A DNA stretch of 64,000 nt from Actinomycetes bacterium (GCA_021826315.1 JAKAZZ010000005.1:1-64000); one strand, 5' to 3'; numbered from the stretch's first letter, positions 40,363 to 51,040 are shown. Made by a program: numbers and translations. Notes: a model not told the origin generated them from the sequence alone.

Positions 40363-41223
40363 CTATTCGAGGCCAGCGAAGAGATCATCCTCAAAGCCAC
40401 CGAATTCGTATCCCCTCGGCGCCTTAGCTAAAAATAGGTCCTCCGTAGGATAGGCCTCAGCTTGCTCATTGTCGGTAAGTCCAAACCAAAATGGAGATTC
40501 TGGATCGATCTGGGTGGCATGAGCCCTTAGGGCATCTGACTTGACTGAAATAAAGTCGCTAATGTCGATCTTGGTCGTCGCCTCATAGTCTTGCTTGGCA
40601 TCCACAAACCAACCATCATCAAATGGCGACGCTTTGCCTACTTCAGCAAACTTCGCGTGAAGGGCTTCGATTCGGCCTTTGGTCCATATGTGATAGTAGA
40701 TCTTGGGAACGTCGTAGGCCTCAAGGCCCTCGATCTCAACGGTGAAATCCGCTGCTAACTCAGCTGCGCGCATCGTAACCTGATAGACGCGGATATGGTC
40801 TGGGTGAGGGTAGCGATCCTGTATTTCGGGATAGGTAAGAATAACAGACGGTCGCTCCTTGCGAATGATCGCGGCTAACTTCAACGAAGATTCGTCGAGG
40901 TCAATATTGCAGAATGCATTTGGATTTGCATTAGCTTCGCTCTCTGCCATGCCAGAGTCACGATAACCAAGTGAGATCGCGACGTCGTAACCGATTACCT
41001 CAATCGCTCGTGCGAGTTCGGCCGACCTGATTGATCCGAGATTTTCCCGTACCTCAGGACGATCCATCGCCTTATTCACGATGTCGCCCTCCTCGCCACC
41101 GGTGGCGGTAACTAGAACGGTTCGAGCACCATATTGCTTCTTGTATTTTGCAATTATCCCAGCGCCCTTCGACGATTCGTCATCGGGGTGAGCGTGTACG
41201 GAGAGTATCGTCTTTGTCTTCAT
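40363..41223 (-). CDS. mca: Mycothiol S-conjugate amidase / LmbE-PIG-L family deacetylase
   Basis: HAHPDDESSKGAGIIAKY, GGEEGDI, GYRDSGM, PHPDHIRVYQVTMRA, typical Mca arrangement. Confidence 0.9.
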   Translation of the reverse strand: MKTKTILSVHAHPDDESSKGAGIIAKYKKQYGARTVLVTATGGEEGDIVNKAMDRPEVRENLGSIRSAELARAIEVIGYDVAISLGYRDSGMAESEANANPNAFCNIDLDESSLKLAAIIRKERPSVILTYPEIQDRYPHPDHIRVYQVTMRAAELAADFTVEIEGLEAYDVPKIYYHIWTKGRIEALHAKFAEVGKASPFDDGWFVDAKQDYEATTKIDISDFISVKSDALRAHATQIDPESPFWFGLTDNEQAEAYPTEDLFLAKAPRGYEFGGFEDDLFAGLE

Positions 41224-41390
41224 ACATTAAAACGTTATCGCCGAAAAAGAATGAACCGCCCAAATTTACCTCATTCAAGGAATTTAGACGGCCATTGTAA
41301 TGACATTGAAACATCTATCCATCGCCCGTACGTTCAAGTACCAACGATGGATAGATGCCAGATTATTGTTGGAATAACATGCCTAGCGAA

Positions 41391-42740
41391 TTAGCCGAGG
41401 TTAGCTGGAACCTGTGCCTCCACCGAAGCGTGCGTCGTTACAGGCCCATTTACGTTGGTAACGTAAATCGGACTCGTTGACGTAAGGGAACCACTCGCAC
41501 CAATCTGCATCACTTCAGCCCCTAGGAAGCCAAGGTGAGAGGTTGAAGAGTATCCGAGCGGAGTGAGTCCCGGTCCTGTAAATGACCCTGCTTGGGTGTT
41601 CATGGCGTTGATTAGCGACTGACGAGTTGGGTTTTGCCCAGCCGCCTTGATCGCTAGTGCCGTGTAATAAGCCATGGACATTCCGAAGATGGTGTTTCCA
41701 TCGAATGGCTGGCTCGCATCGTACTTATCGTGGATGGTCTTGAAGAGCGCCGTCCAAGGATCGGTCAGATCTGTAGGAGCTGGCAGGTATGCAAGAGTCT
41801 GCATGCCTGTCAGAATGGAGGCTCCGACCTTACCCTTAGAGAAGTTCGATACCAAACCGCCAAGGGTATAGGGATCTGCCGACACCGAGGATGAAAGCAA
41901 GGTTGGCTGGAAACCCGTTGATGCCATAGCTAGAAGCGCAAGGGCCGTTGCCGCAGGGATCGTTAGCAGTACGACCACTTGTGCGCCGGCGGCTTGAAGG
42001 GCTGCTACTTGGGTACCAAGGCCATTTGTCAGTGTGGTTGGGTCGTATGGCTGTGCCGATACGATTTGACCACCCGTCAAAATCTGCTTCAAGCCCGTAA
42101 GACCGCCGCCACCGAAGTCGTCGTTCTGGTAGAGAACACCGATCTTCATTCCGGCATACTTAGAGGCGATGTAGGTTCCAAGAACCTTACCCTCGATGAT
42201 GTAGTCGGGTTGGAAGCCGTATGTATAAGGATGTACGGTTGGTTGGTTCCAACAGTCACAACCAGAGGCTACGAAGAGGTCTGGGACCTTATTTGTATTA
42301 AGGAAGTTAACGACTGCTTGGTGCGTAGGAGTACCCAATCCTCCAACGATTCCAAAGACGTTATCTTGAAGTACCAGCTTTTGAACAACCTGAGTCGTGT
42401 TTGCAGGATTGTAGCCGTCATCTTCGTACTTGAGCGTAATGCTACGTCCATAGACCCCACCATGAGCATTCAAATAGTCAAAGTAAGCCTGGGCTGCAGG
42501 TGCTATCTCAGAGTAGCCAGGCGCAGCTGGACCAGTTAGAGGCTGGTGAGATCCCAGAAGGATACTCGTAGCGGTTATTCCCGGTGCCGACGCCGTATTC
42601 GCCGTCGTTCCCCCACTCGACGATGAACCCGATGATGATGACGATGATGAGCTTCCACAAGCTGCTGCAATCAACGAAAGTGACGCAGCGGCAACAGTTA
42701 CTCGAAAGCGCTTCGAAAAGTGTGAGCGCTTATTCCCCAT
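41391..42740 (-). CDS. Branched-chain amino-acid ABC transporter substrate-binding lipoprotein (LivK-type)
   Basis: Lipobox LIAAACGSSSS; periplasmic-binding type I fold sequence (ILLGSHQPLTGPAAPGYSEIAPAAQAYFDYLNAHGGVYGR); last gene of a liv-type operon. Confidence 0.92.
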   Translation of the reverse strand: MGNKRSHFSKRFRVTVAAASLSLIAAACGSSSSSSSSGSSSSGGTTANTASAPGITATSILLGSHQPLTGPAAPGYSEIAPAAQAYFDYLNAHGGVYGRSITLKYEDDGYNPANTTQVVQKLVLQDNVFGIVGGLGTPTHQAVVNFLNTNKVPDLFVASGCDCWNQPTVHPYTYGFQPDYIIEGKVLGTYIASKYAGMKIGVLYQNDDFGGGGLTGLKQILTGGQIVSAQPYDPTTLTNGLGTQVAALQAAGAQVVVLLTIPAATALALLAMASTGFQPTLLSSSVSADPYTLGGLVSNFSKGKVGASILTGMQTLAYLPAPTDLTDPWTALFKTIHDKYDASQPFDGNTIFGMSMAYYTALAIKAAGQNPTRQSLINAMNTQAGSFTGPGLTPLGYSSTSHLGFLGAEVMQIGASGSLTSTSPIYVTNVNGPVTTHASVEAQVPANLG

Positions 42741-42886
42741 TTTTCCCCCTTATTGTTATCGATGCACCAAAGTCTCTTTGGCCGTTAGGCCATATTTGCC
42801 ATTGGTGCTAATGCGATTTCACTACAATAATCGAAAAGCTCAACAAATGCATGTAACTATCGATTATTGACTCTTGATGTCGCAAC

Positions 42887-43993
42887 TTATCCTTTGGTAG
42901 CCCTCTGTCTACCTCGACCACTGATAAGCCCCTTGAGGCGCATCAGGATCCCTTGGATACCGCCAGGTGCGGCTAATACGATCACGATAAGCAAGATACC
43001 GTAGATCGCCAACGCAATATTTGCCGCAATGCCCTGATTCATATTGAACTTTTCGGTAAGCGTCGTAGCCCATTGTGGAACATAGACCATTACCGCAGCG
43101 CCCCAGAGGGCCCCGGCCATCGTTCCAATTCCACCGATGACCAATCCCGAGAGGAGCGATATTGAAAGAGTTACCGAGAATGCTCCTGGCGACACGTTCG
43201 AGGCGACTAAAGCCAGCAGTCCACCACCAAGGCCAGCTAGTCCCGATGAGATTGCGAAGGTAAAGACCTGGGTTCGTTGGACCGAGATGCCAGCAAGGCG
43301 AGCAGCTATCTCGTCGTCTCGTACGGCCCGCATGTCGCGACCGATACGTGAGTTCACAAGATTGGCGACGAAGATAAATGCGATAACAATCACTATCACG
43401 TCTATCACGGCTAGATATTGTTGTGGCGTGAAGTTAGCTCCGAGGAATGCCGGAGGAGATGGCGGATTGATCTGCAACCCCTGGTATCCACCGAAGAGGC
43501 TTCGATACCGCGTAGCAATATCGGGAACTCCTAACGCTAGTGCGAGGGTAGCACCAGCGAGGTAAGGACCCCTTAGACGAGCAGCAACTAATCCAAGCAC
43601 ACCACCTATGGCGGTCGTAATCAAAGTGGCCAAGAGCAAGATGACACCCAAGGGCAGTTTGGTATGGATCTGAAGTAGTGCCAACGACCAAGCGCCAATA
43701 GCCATGAGGGCGCCGTGGCCAATTGAGATCTGACCATTTTGCCCAATCAATACCGAAAGACCAAGGATGGCTAGAACATATGGCCCAACTTGTGAAAGCT
43801 GGTAGTTGCGATAGGCCGAGAGGTGCCCTGAGAGGAAGAAGAAGATAACCACTGCAACGATCGCGAGTAGCAGATTCCTAAGGATTGGAACGGGAATCAA
43901 CCTCTTTAGCGAAAGTTTAGATCCGCCCTCAATAAGCGTCTCTTTTTTCACCTTCGTCTCCTCCGCCTTTAAATCGATCTCTTCAACGCCCAT
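42887..43993 (-). CDS. livM: Branched-chain amino-acid ABC transporter permease (LivM-type)
   Basis: LSVLIGQNGQISIGHGALMAIGAW; RAVRDDEIAARLAGISVQRTQVFTFAISSGLAGLGGGLLA. Confidence 0.92.
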   Translation of the reverse strand: MGVEEIDLKAEETKVKKETLIEGGSKLSLKRLIPVPILRNLLLAIVAVVIFFFLSGHLSAYRNYQLSQVGPYVLAILGLSVLIGQNGQISIGHGALMAIGAWSLALLQIHTKLPLGVILLLATLITTAIGGVLGLVAARLRGPYLAGATLALALGVPDIATRYRSLFGGYQGLQINPPSPPAFLGANFTPQQYLAVIDVIVIVIAFIFVANLVNSRIGRDMRAVRDDEIAARLAGISVQRTQVFTFAISSGLAGLGGGLLALVASNVSPGAFSVTLSISLLSGLVIGGIGTMAGALWGAAVMVYVPQWATTLTEKFNMNQGIAANIALAIYGILLIVIVLAAPGGIQGILMRLKGLISGRGRQRATKG

Positions 43994-44872
43994 CTAGACC
44001 CTCCTCTCCGCAATCGACGAGAAGATACCCTGGGGCCTCGCCATTAGTACTACTACCAAGATCACGAATGCGCCAGGATTTTCAAGGTCGGAGCCAAGGT
44101 AGCCACCGATGAGCGATAGCGATATACCCATAACCAAAGCGCCGATGAGAGCACCGACCGGCGAATCGAGACCTCCGATAATTGCGGCGGTAAAGGCAAA
44201 GACTAAGACCGCATCCATATTGTTTGGAAACAGAAAGACTCTAGGTGCTGCCAGCATTCCAGCAACTGCACCGGCGGCGCTAGCGAGAGCCCAACCGAGG
44301 GTAAGCATTCTTCCTACCCGAATTCCCAGAAGGCGAGAGACCTCAGGGGCAAATGCGGAGGCACGCATCATCATACCGAGCTTGGTGTATTGAAAGAGAT
44401 AGACAAGAGCTAGCAGAAGTACCAGGACTGCGACAAAGATGTAGATGTCGAAGGGTGAAATCCCAAGCTTTACCCCACCGGTCTTGATCTCGACCAATGA
44501 GAAGTGGCTTGGAAAGTTCCTCAAGTTGGCACCCCAAATAACCCCAGCGAGGGCTTCAAGAGTGATCAGTACACCCACCGCTACGATGACTGAGCTGATC
44601 GGAGTGCCCTTAGCCGCCTGTCGCATCAAAGTTCTCTCTATTACCGAACCCATAATGAATGCGAAGACAATGGCGAGGATGAAGGCCAAAAAGTATGGCA
44701 CCTTCCTATCGATCAATGAGGCAGCGATATAAGTCGAGAACATCGCCATAGCGGCTTGTGCAAAGTTGACAACACGCGTCGAACGCCAGATCAGAACTAG
44801 TCCAATCGCGACAACTGCATAGATCAAACCATTGCTAGCTCCGATGAGAAGTAGCGTGATTAGCTTGGTCAA
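43994..44872 (-). CDS. livH: Branched-chain amino-acid ABC transporter permease (LivH-type)
   Basis: GASNGLIYAVVAIGLVLIWRSTRVVNFAQAAMAMFSTYIA; MMMRASAFAPEVSRLLGIRVGRMLTLGWALASAAGAVAGML. Confidence 0.92.
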   Translation of the reverse strand: MTKLITLLLIGASNGLIYAVVAIGLVLIWRSTRVVNFAQAAMAMFSTYIAASLIDRKVPYFLAFILAIVFAFIMGSVIERTLMRQAAKGTPISSVIVAVGVLITLEALAGVIWGANLRNFPSHFSLVEIKTGGVKLGISPFDIYIFVAVLVLLLALVYLFQYTKLGMMMRASAFAPEVSRLLGIRVGRMLTLGWALASAAGAVAGMLAAPRVFLFPNNMDAVLVFAFTAAIIGGLDSPVGALIGALVMGISLSLIGGYLGSDLENPGAFVILVVVLMARPQGIFSSIAERRV

Positions 44873-44921
44873 TTTCCCCCCAAGATAAAACTGATAAAAA
44901 ATGTAAAAATTCTATAAAAGA

Positions 44922-45647
44922 CTAAAAGCCCAAGTAGTGGTGGCGTAAGTTAGAGTCACTCATGACCTTCTTGGCATCATCGGCCACCACGACCTCACCA
45001 AGAGATAGCACTACAGCGTCGTCAGCGACCGAGAGGGCGCTTCGAGCATTCTGCTCGACCAGCAGGACCGAGAGGCCCTGTTCGTCACACAACCTGCGAA
45101 GAAGAGCCATGATATTCGAGGTAACCAGCGGTGCGAGTCCAAGTGACGGCTCATCGAGTAGTAGTGTCCTTGGCTCAGCCATCAACGCCCGCCCAATTGC
45201 TAGCATCTGCCTCTCGCCACCCGAGAGTGTAAATGCTGCCTTTTGAGCTCTTGGCTCAAGTGGAGGAAAGAGTTCATATACCCACTTAATCTTGGACTTT
45301 ACATCCACGTCACGCTTCCACACCGCCCCCAATCGAAGGTTCTCTTCGATGGTCATCTCTTGGACGACGCCCCTACCCTCAGGAACGTGGGCAACTCCGC
45401 ATCGCGCGATATCTTCCGGGCTTTTATTTACGATCTCATTACCATCGACTGAAACATTGCCATTGGTAGCTTTGACCAAACCCGAAAGAGTCCTAAGCAA
45501 GGTCGTCTTACCCGCACCGTTCGCACCGAGTACTGCTGTAATCTTCGCTCTATCTACCTTGAGCGAAACTTCCTTGAGCGCTTTTACAGGCCCATAGCTA
45601 GCGCTCAACTTTTCAATAACCAGCAACCATTCCCCCCGGTTCGCCAA
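44922..45647 (-). CDS. livF: Branched-chain amino-acid ABC transporter ATPase (LivF-type)
   Basis: GANGAGKTTLLRTLSGL; LSGGERQMLAIGRALMAEPRTLLLDEPSLGLAP. Confidence 0.93.
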   Translation of the reverse strand: MANRGEWLLVIEKLSASYGPVKALKEVSLKVDRAKITAVLGANGAGKTTLLRTLSGLVKATNGNVSVDGNEIVNKSPEDIARCGVAHVPEGRGVVQEMTIEENLRLGAVWKRDVDVKSKIKWVYELFPPLEPRAQKAAFTLSGGERQMLAIGRALMAEPRTLLLDEPSLGLAPLVTSNIMALLRRLCDEQGLSVLLVEQNARSALSVADDAVVLSLGEVVVADDAKKVMSDSNLRHHYLGF

Positions 45648-45687
45648 ATTCTTATCTCTATAAATGAATAACTAAAGTTATCGAATT

Positions 45688-46461
45688 TTAGTTAGTGTTG
45701 ACCTCTTCACCAAGGTACGCTTCGGTGACCTGTGGGTTCGAGCGAATCTCATCTGGCGTTCCCTCTGCGATTACTCGACCGAAGTCAAGGACCGTAATGA
45801 CGTTGCAGACGCGCATGACCAGGTCCATGTGGTGCTCAACAAGAACGATGCCCATCTTCTCCGATAGCTTCAAGATAAGGTCTCCGAGCTCATCCATCTC
45901 GTCATTACTCAAGCCCGAAGCGGGCTCATCGAGCATCAGAAATCGCGGTTCAAGAACTAGAGCACGTGCTAGAGCTACCTTCTTTTGAATGGCGTAAGGT
46001 AGCGAAGGTGGCATCCGGTCAACGTATTGACCAAGGCTAAGCTCGTTCAACTTCGAAAGTGCATGCTCCCTAAAGATTCTCTCTTCTTTGACTGGACGGC
46101 CGAAGCCTAACATTCCAGCGAAACCCTTGGTCTTACCCGTTGAAGTCAGCCCTATCATCACGTTTTCAAGGACGGACATACGCGCAAAGAGGCCAAGGCC
46201 CTGAAGTGTTCTGGCGACACCATACTTACTCAGCTTTTCAGGACGATGCGAAGTAACCTCTTCACCAAAGAAAGCCAACTTACCTGAATCGGCCTTAACA
46301 AAGCCCGAGACCACGTTGAAGAGTGTCGTTTTCCCAGCTCCATTGGGGCCAATTACGCCGTGTACCTCACGCTCTTTGAATGTTGCGCTCACCCTATCTA
46401 GGGCTACGAGTCCGCCAAAGCGTACGGTAATCTCCTCGACTTGCAGGCTTGAATTTTCCAT
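45688..46461 (-). CDS. livG: Branched-chain amino-acid ABC transporter ATPase (LivG-type); start at MENSSLQVEE preferred over 46506
   Basis: GPNGAGKTTLFNVVSGF; LARALVLEPRFLMLDEPASGLSNDEMDEL. The NBD signature loop is atypical (MPPSLPYAIQKKVALARA). Confidence 0.92.
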   Translation of the reverse strand: MENSSLQVEEITVRFGGLVALDRVSATFKEREVHGVIGPNGAGKTTLFNVVSGFVKADSGKLAFFGEEVTSHRPEKLSKYGVARTLQGLGLFARMSVLENVMIGLTSTGKTKGFAGMLGFGRPVKEERIFREHALSKLNELSLGQYVDRMPPSLPYAIQKKVALARALVLEPRFLMLDEPASGLSNDEMDELGDLILKLSEKMGIVLVEHHMDLVMRVCNVITVLDFGRVIAEGTPDEIRSNPQVTEAYLGEEVNTN

Positions 46462-46881
46462 AGCAAATAATGCCACGTGAACCAATAAATTGCACCCCAT
46501 AAACAAGATTTAAGTGAAATTGTTCACAAAAGTACTATTCTCCGATCCGCTGGGGCGAAGATTGGCGAATTTAGGTTCTTGTGTTGAAGACCCCATAGAG
46601 CGATCACGAACATTTACGAAACACTTTCATGTGGAAAAGTTGTTGATCTCGTAGTCGTAACCCTCATCATCTACTATCTCATGTCCAACCGTATCTAATT
46701 TAGATGAAATCGGTCATAATTTCGTTGTATGTTGCAACTACTTTGATGAATCGAATGCTCCTCTCAATTAGCCTGTACCAGAGAAGATTCTTGCCTAGTC
46801 ACAGCCTCGATGAGGTATTTGGCTGGCAGGTAAAGATGATTAGCACGAATTAGATATTTGAAACGGTTGTAGTAAAACAAG

Positions 46882-47763
46882 TTGTCGACTGAAACTTTGA
46901 AGAAGAACTCCCCTATCGGTGTCAGCGCCACCCTCTACGCAGTAGCAGTTTGGGGTTTTGGTAATGTACTCGCCAATGTAATCCCACTTCCCGGCCCCGA
47001 ACTCTCCTTCATCCGAATGGTTATGGGAGTTGCAATGGCATACGTCTTGCTAAGTGCAACTAAAGGCAAGCTAACTAGAGACGGGATGAGAAAGAGCCTC
47101 TTTGGAGGGCTCTCCTTTGCTGTAAACTCCGCGGCCTTCTTTACAGCAGTTAAATACACTTCGCCCAATACGGCAACGATCATCGGCACCCTCCAGCCCT
47201 TTCTCTTGATGCTGGTATCAAGTCGCCTCTTTGGTGAGAAGGTAGAGAAGAAGGCGATCCTTGCCGGCTTCATAGCGATTATTGGAACCTCTATTGCCAT
47301 CTTTGGTGCGCCAAAGTCAGGTCACGATACCCTCTTCGGAGACTTCTTGGCGGTGATCGCTCTCATTTCGTATGCCGCTTACTTTATATTTTCTAAGCAA
47401 GCCAGAAAGAGCGTATCTACCCTCGAGTATCAGTTGGGCCTACAGATTTGGGCGACGATATTCTTGCTTCCGCTGGCCCTGTTTTCGCACACAAATTCAG
47501 TCCCCACGATCTCGACCTTCGCACTTGTCCTGCTACTTGCGGCAGTACCTGGTAGTGGCCACTTCGCCTTCAATTGGGCTCACAAACACACAACCCTTGT
47601 CACGGCATCGCTTCTTACCCTAGGGGCCCCAATAGTTACGATTATCTTCTCGTACATAATGCTTGGCCAAAACGTCTCTATCTTTCAAATTCTCGGAACC
47701 GCGATCACCATCGTCTCGCTCTCCTTTGTGGTCATCTCTAGATCTTCAGTAGTAGAGGAGTAG
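46882..47763 (+). CDS. EamA/DMT-family transporter (TTG start)
   Basis: About 10 TM helices with duplicated EamA-like halves. Confidence 0.88.
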   Translation: MSTETLKKNSPIGVSATLYAVAVWGFGNVLANVIPLPGPELSFIRMVMGVAMAYVLLSATKGKLTRDGMRKSLFGGLSFAVNSAAFFTAVKYTSPNTATIIGTLQPFLLMLVSSRLFGEKVEKKAILAGFIAIIGTSIAIFGAPKSGHDTLFGDFLAVIALISYAAYFIFSKQARKSVSTLEYQLGLQIWATIFLLPLALFSHTNSVPTISTFALVLLLAAVPGSGHFAFNWAHKHTTLVTASLLTLGAPIVTIIFSYIMLGQNVSIFQILGTAITIVSLSFVVISRSSVVEE

Positions 47764-47770
47764 CTCGGGC

Positions 47771-50700
47771 TTATCTAAAGTCCCGTGACATTGAAAAGAT
47801 GTCTATCTCTAGTGATGCGATCCTCTTAGCTACGACGTTGATCACATTCGACTTAGCTTCAAGTTGACCATCGATTACCAATGCGCTTGAGGCTCTAACA
47901 ACAGACCGATACTTATCCCAAGTGGCAATAGATACGACTACATTAATCAGTCCACTCTCATCTTCAATGGATAAAAATGTGACTCCCTTAGCGGTAGCCG
48001 GCCTCTGTCTATGGGTAACCACACCCGCGATCCTAACGAACGAACGGTTTCTCGCATCTTTTAGATCCTTAGCTGCGACCGCTCCAATTGAAGTTAAGTA
48101 ATCTCTGTGGTAGCCGACTATGTGCATCTTGGGGGTGATGCCATAGGCCTCTAGATCCATATAGCTCGCCTCCATCGTCGATGGTTCTTCGAATGAAGGC
48201 GCCCTATCACCAAGAACCATACCGGGAAGAGCCTCTCTCCCTCGACCTGCCAAGGGGGCAGAGACCCAAATGGCTTGGCGTCGATTCAATCCGCCCGTAG
48301 ACCCACTTGCCGGTAGTGAGTCCAGAGCTCCCGCTTTAGCCAACGACTCCATCTGATCTTTGTCTATATTGACCGCGATAGCGAGCTCCTCAATAGAGCC
48401 ATATGGACCCTTATCTGCGATCTCTTGTGCCAACTCACCGCCGATCTTACGGATGGAAGAGAGGCCGATCCTTACATGTGGCCCCCTCTTCGCATTCTCA
48501 TAGATCTTCCATAGGTAACCATCTGCCTCCAGGGTCAGCTCCCTATCTCCCTCGGCCTCCATAGGTTCAAGGCTGGTCTCACCCTTAGAGAAGTTGACGT
48601 GGGGGCCAAGTACTCCTACCCCATGGCGCTTAGCATCCTCGATCAGCGTCTCAGGGGACCAAAAACCCATCGGCTGAGAGTCGATGATCGCAGCCACAAA
48701 TGCGCCAGGATAGTAAAACTTAAACCACGCCGAGACATAGACCAGGTACGCAAATGAGGCTGAGTGGCTCTCTGGAAAACCAAAGTTAGCAAACGCCTTT
48801 AACTTAGAGAAGATCTCATCTGCAATATCGCCTACGATGCCATTCTTCTCCATGCCCACATAGAAGCGCTCCCTCAGCCTCTCCATCCTCTCAGTGGAGC
48901 GCTTAGAGCCCATAGCTTGGCGCAACTGATCAGCATCTGAGGGGGAAAATCCACCTACATCTATGGCCATCTGCATGAGTTGCTCTTGGAACAAGGGAAC
49001 ACCTAGCGTCTTTTTGAGCGACTTCTCAAGGAGTGGATGAAGGTAAGTAACCTCCTCCTCGCCATTTCTCCTACGAATATAGGGATGAACCGAGCCTCCT
49101 TGAATGGGACCAGGCCTAATAAGGGCAACCTCAACGACTAGGTCATAGAAGCATCTTGGCCTAAGTCGAGGCAAAGTCGCCATCTGCGCCCTACTCTCAA
49201 CTTGAAAGACCCCTACTGTATCGGCTGCCGCCAACATCTCATAGACGTCGCTATCTTGCTCCAAAAGCGCCAGGTCGACCTCTACACCGTGAAAGTGCTT
49301 CACGAGATCGACCATACGGTGAAGGGCTTCCAGCATCCCCAGACCCAGTAGGTCGAATTTGACTAAACCCGCAATGGCACAGTCGTCTTTATCCCACTGC
49401 AAGACGCTACGGTCGGACCTTCTCGCCCATTCGACTGGACAAACTTCGACTATTGGACGGTCGCAGATGACCATACCTCCGGTATGAATTCCAAGGTGTC
49501 GCGGTGCCCTGTCGATACTTCGAGCAATATCAGCCATCTTTGAGGGAATCTCAACCAGTGGCCTACCGCTACGGTCCTTCGCCTCAAGAAGGTCACTAAC
49601 TGACTTATACCTATCGATACTCTTAGACCACTTTGAAAGCACCGAAGAGGGATAGCCAAAGACCCTGCCAAGGTCACGAACTATAGAGCGAGAGCGATAG
49701 GTTATGACATTTGCAACCATCGCCGCTTTGTCACGACCGTACTTGTTGTACACGTACTGGATTACCTCCTCTCGAGCCTCGCTCTCAAAGTCGACGTCGA
49801 TATCGGGAGGGCCGTCACGCTCAGTCGAGAGGAACCTCTCGAAGAGGAGGCCGAGTGAAACTGGATCTACATTTGTAATTCCAAGGGCGTAGCAGACCGC
49901 TGAATTTGCCGCCGAACCTCGCCCTTGGCAGAAGATATTTGACCTCTTTGAAAATTGAACGATATCCCATACGATCAAGAAGTAACCCTCAAAGCCGAGA
50001 CGTTCTATGATTTCGAGTTCATATTCAATCTGCTTATAGGCTCCCTTTATCCTTTCGTTCGATCTAGGGCCATACCTCGTCAATGCACCATCGTAGGTAA
50101 GTTGCCTCAAGTAGCTAGCCTCACTTATTCCATCTGGACGCTCAAATGAAGGCAGCTTGGGGGCAACCAACGATAGGTCAAAGGCACAGAGATCGCCGAT
50201 GTCGTAGGCATTTTCTAAGAGGCGCTCGTATCTTCTAAATCTCCGATACTGCTCCTTTGGTGAGCGAAGGTACGCAAGGTGAGAAGGGGGAAGCCACCCT
50301 TCTATCTCTTCGAGAGTCCTATTTGCCCTAATTGCAGCCACCGTGGCAAAGGTGCGGGCACCAGTCGATCGAGCATAATGAACGTTATTGGTCGCAAGAA
50401 CATTCAATCCAGCACGATCTGCAATCTTTATAAGTTCATCATTTCTTACTTCATCTACTGGATCTCCATGGTCCCAACACTCAATTGCAAAGTTATCCCT
50501 ACCGAGTACCTCCCTTAGTCGAAGAGCCTCCTTCAGGGCAGCCGAAGGGCCACTTTCGTAGAGCGCCTGCGATATCGCCCCCTTGCGACAACCGCTCAAA
50601 AAGTAGATGTCGTCGAGGTTGCTTCGAGAAAGATCATCGAGTGTCAAGACGAAAGATCCCTTTTCCCTATTTGCCATATGCCCCTCAGAGATCAGACGAG

Positions 50701-51010
50701 ATAGCTGTCCATAACCCTTTGGCCCCTTGGCTAAAGCCACTATGTGGCTGCCGCTTGGATCTTCGACGTTGTCACGCGGTCGGCCACTATTTAAAGTGAG
50801 CTCCGCACCAAAGACGGTACGCAGAGGGGTTCCTTTGGCAGCGGAGGAGAAGGCGACTACGCCATAAAGGCCATTGTGATCCGTCAGAGCACATATGGGA
50901 AGGTCGAGTTCAACAGCTCTCTCTACGATCTCGACTGGAGATGAGACGCCATCTAAGAAGCTGAAGTTGGAGTGACAGTGCAACTCGGCATATCGATATT
51001 CATAGGCCAT
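47771..51010 (-). CDS. dnaE2: Error-prone DNA polymerase III alpha-type subunit DnaE2 (ImuC)
   Basis: PHP domain (AELHCHSNFSFLDGVSSPVEIVERA), catalytic GPPDIDVDFES, DnaE2-type 1079 aa length, SOS box upstream. Confidence 0.96.
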   Translation of the reverse strand: MAYEYRYAELHCHSNFSFLDGVSSPVEIVERAVELDLPICALTDHNGLYGVVAFSSAAKGTPLRTVFGAELTLNSGRPRDNVEDPSGSHIVALAKGPKGYGQLSRLISEGHMANREKGSFVLTLDDLSRSNLDDIYFLSGCRKGAISQALYESGPSAALKEALRLREVLGRDNFAIECWDHGDPVDEVRNDELIKIADRAGLNVLATNNVHYARSTGARTFATVAAIRANRTLEEIEGWLPPSHLAYLRSPKEQYRRFRRYERLLENAYDIGDLCAFDLSLVAPKLPSFERPDGISEASYLRQLTYDGALTRYGPRSNERIKGAYKQIEYELEIIERLGFEGYFLIVWDIVQFSKRSNIFCQGRGSAANSAVCYALGITNVDPVSLGLLFERFLSTERDGPPDIDVDFESEAREEVIQYVYNKYGRDKAAMVANVITYRSRSIVRDLGRVFGYPSSVLSKWSKSIDRYKSVSDLLEAKDRSGRPLVEIPSKMADIARSIDRAPRHLGIHTGGMVICDRPIVEVCPVEWARRSDRSVLQWDKDDCAIAGLVKFDLLGLGMLEALHRMVDLVKHFHGVEVDLALLEQDSDVYEMLAAADTVGVFQVESRAQMATLPRLRPRCFYDLVVEVALIRPGPIQGGSVHPYIRRRNGEEEVTYLHPLLEKSLKKTLGVPLFQEQLMQMAIDVGGFSPSDADQLRQAMGSKRSTERMERLRERFYVGMEKNGIVGDIADEIFSKLKAFANFGFPESHSASFAYLVYVSAWFKFYYPGAFVAAIIDSQPMGFWSPETLIEDAKRHGVGVLGPHVNFSKGETSLEPMEAEGDRELTLEADGYLWKIYENAKRGPHVRIGLSSIRKIGGELAQEIADKGPYGSIEELAIAVNIDKDQMESLAKAGALDSLPASGSTGGLNRRQAIWVSAPLAGRGREALPGMVLGDRAPSFEEPSTMEASYMDLEAYGITPKMHIVGYHRDYLTSIGAVAAKDLKDARNRSFVRIAGVVTHRQRPATAKGVTFLSIEDESGLINVVVSIATWDKYRSVVRASSALVIDGQLEAKSNVINVVAKRIASLEIDIFSMSRDFR

Positions 51011-51016
51011 ACATAT

Positions 51017-51022
51017 ATTTTA
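51017..51022 (-). promoter_or_regulatory. Candidate -10 element TAAAAT of dnaE2, 6 nt upstream of the ATG
   Basis: Minus-strand sequence TTCGATAAAATATATGTATG; identical spacing to the imuA' promoter. Confidence 0.6.
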
Positions 51023-51040
51023 TCGAACATATGTTCGATA
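51021..51040. promoter_or_regulatory. LexA/SOS box: perfect 20-bp palindrome TATCGAACATATGTTCGATA
   Basis: Perfect palindrome containing TCGAAC-N4-GTTCGA, 10 nt upstream of the dnaE2 ATG. Confidence 0.92.
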
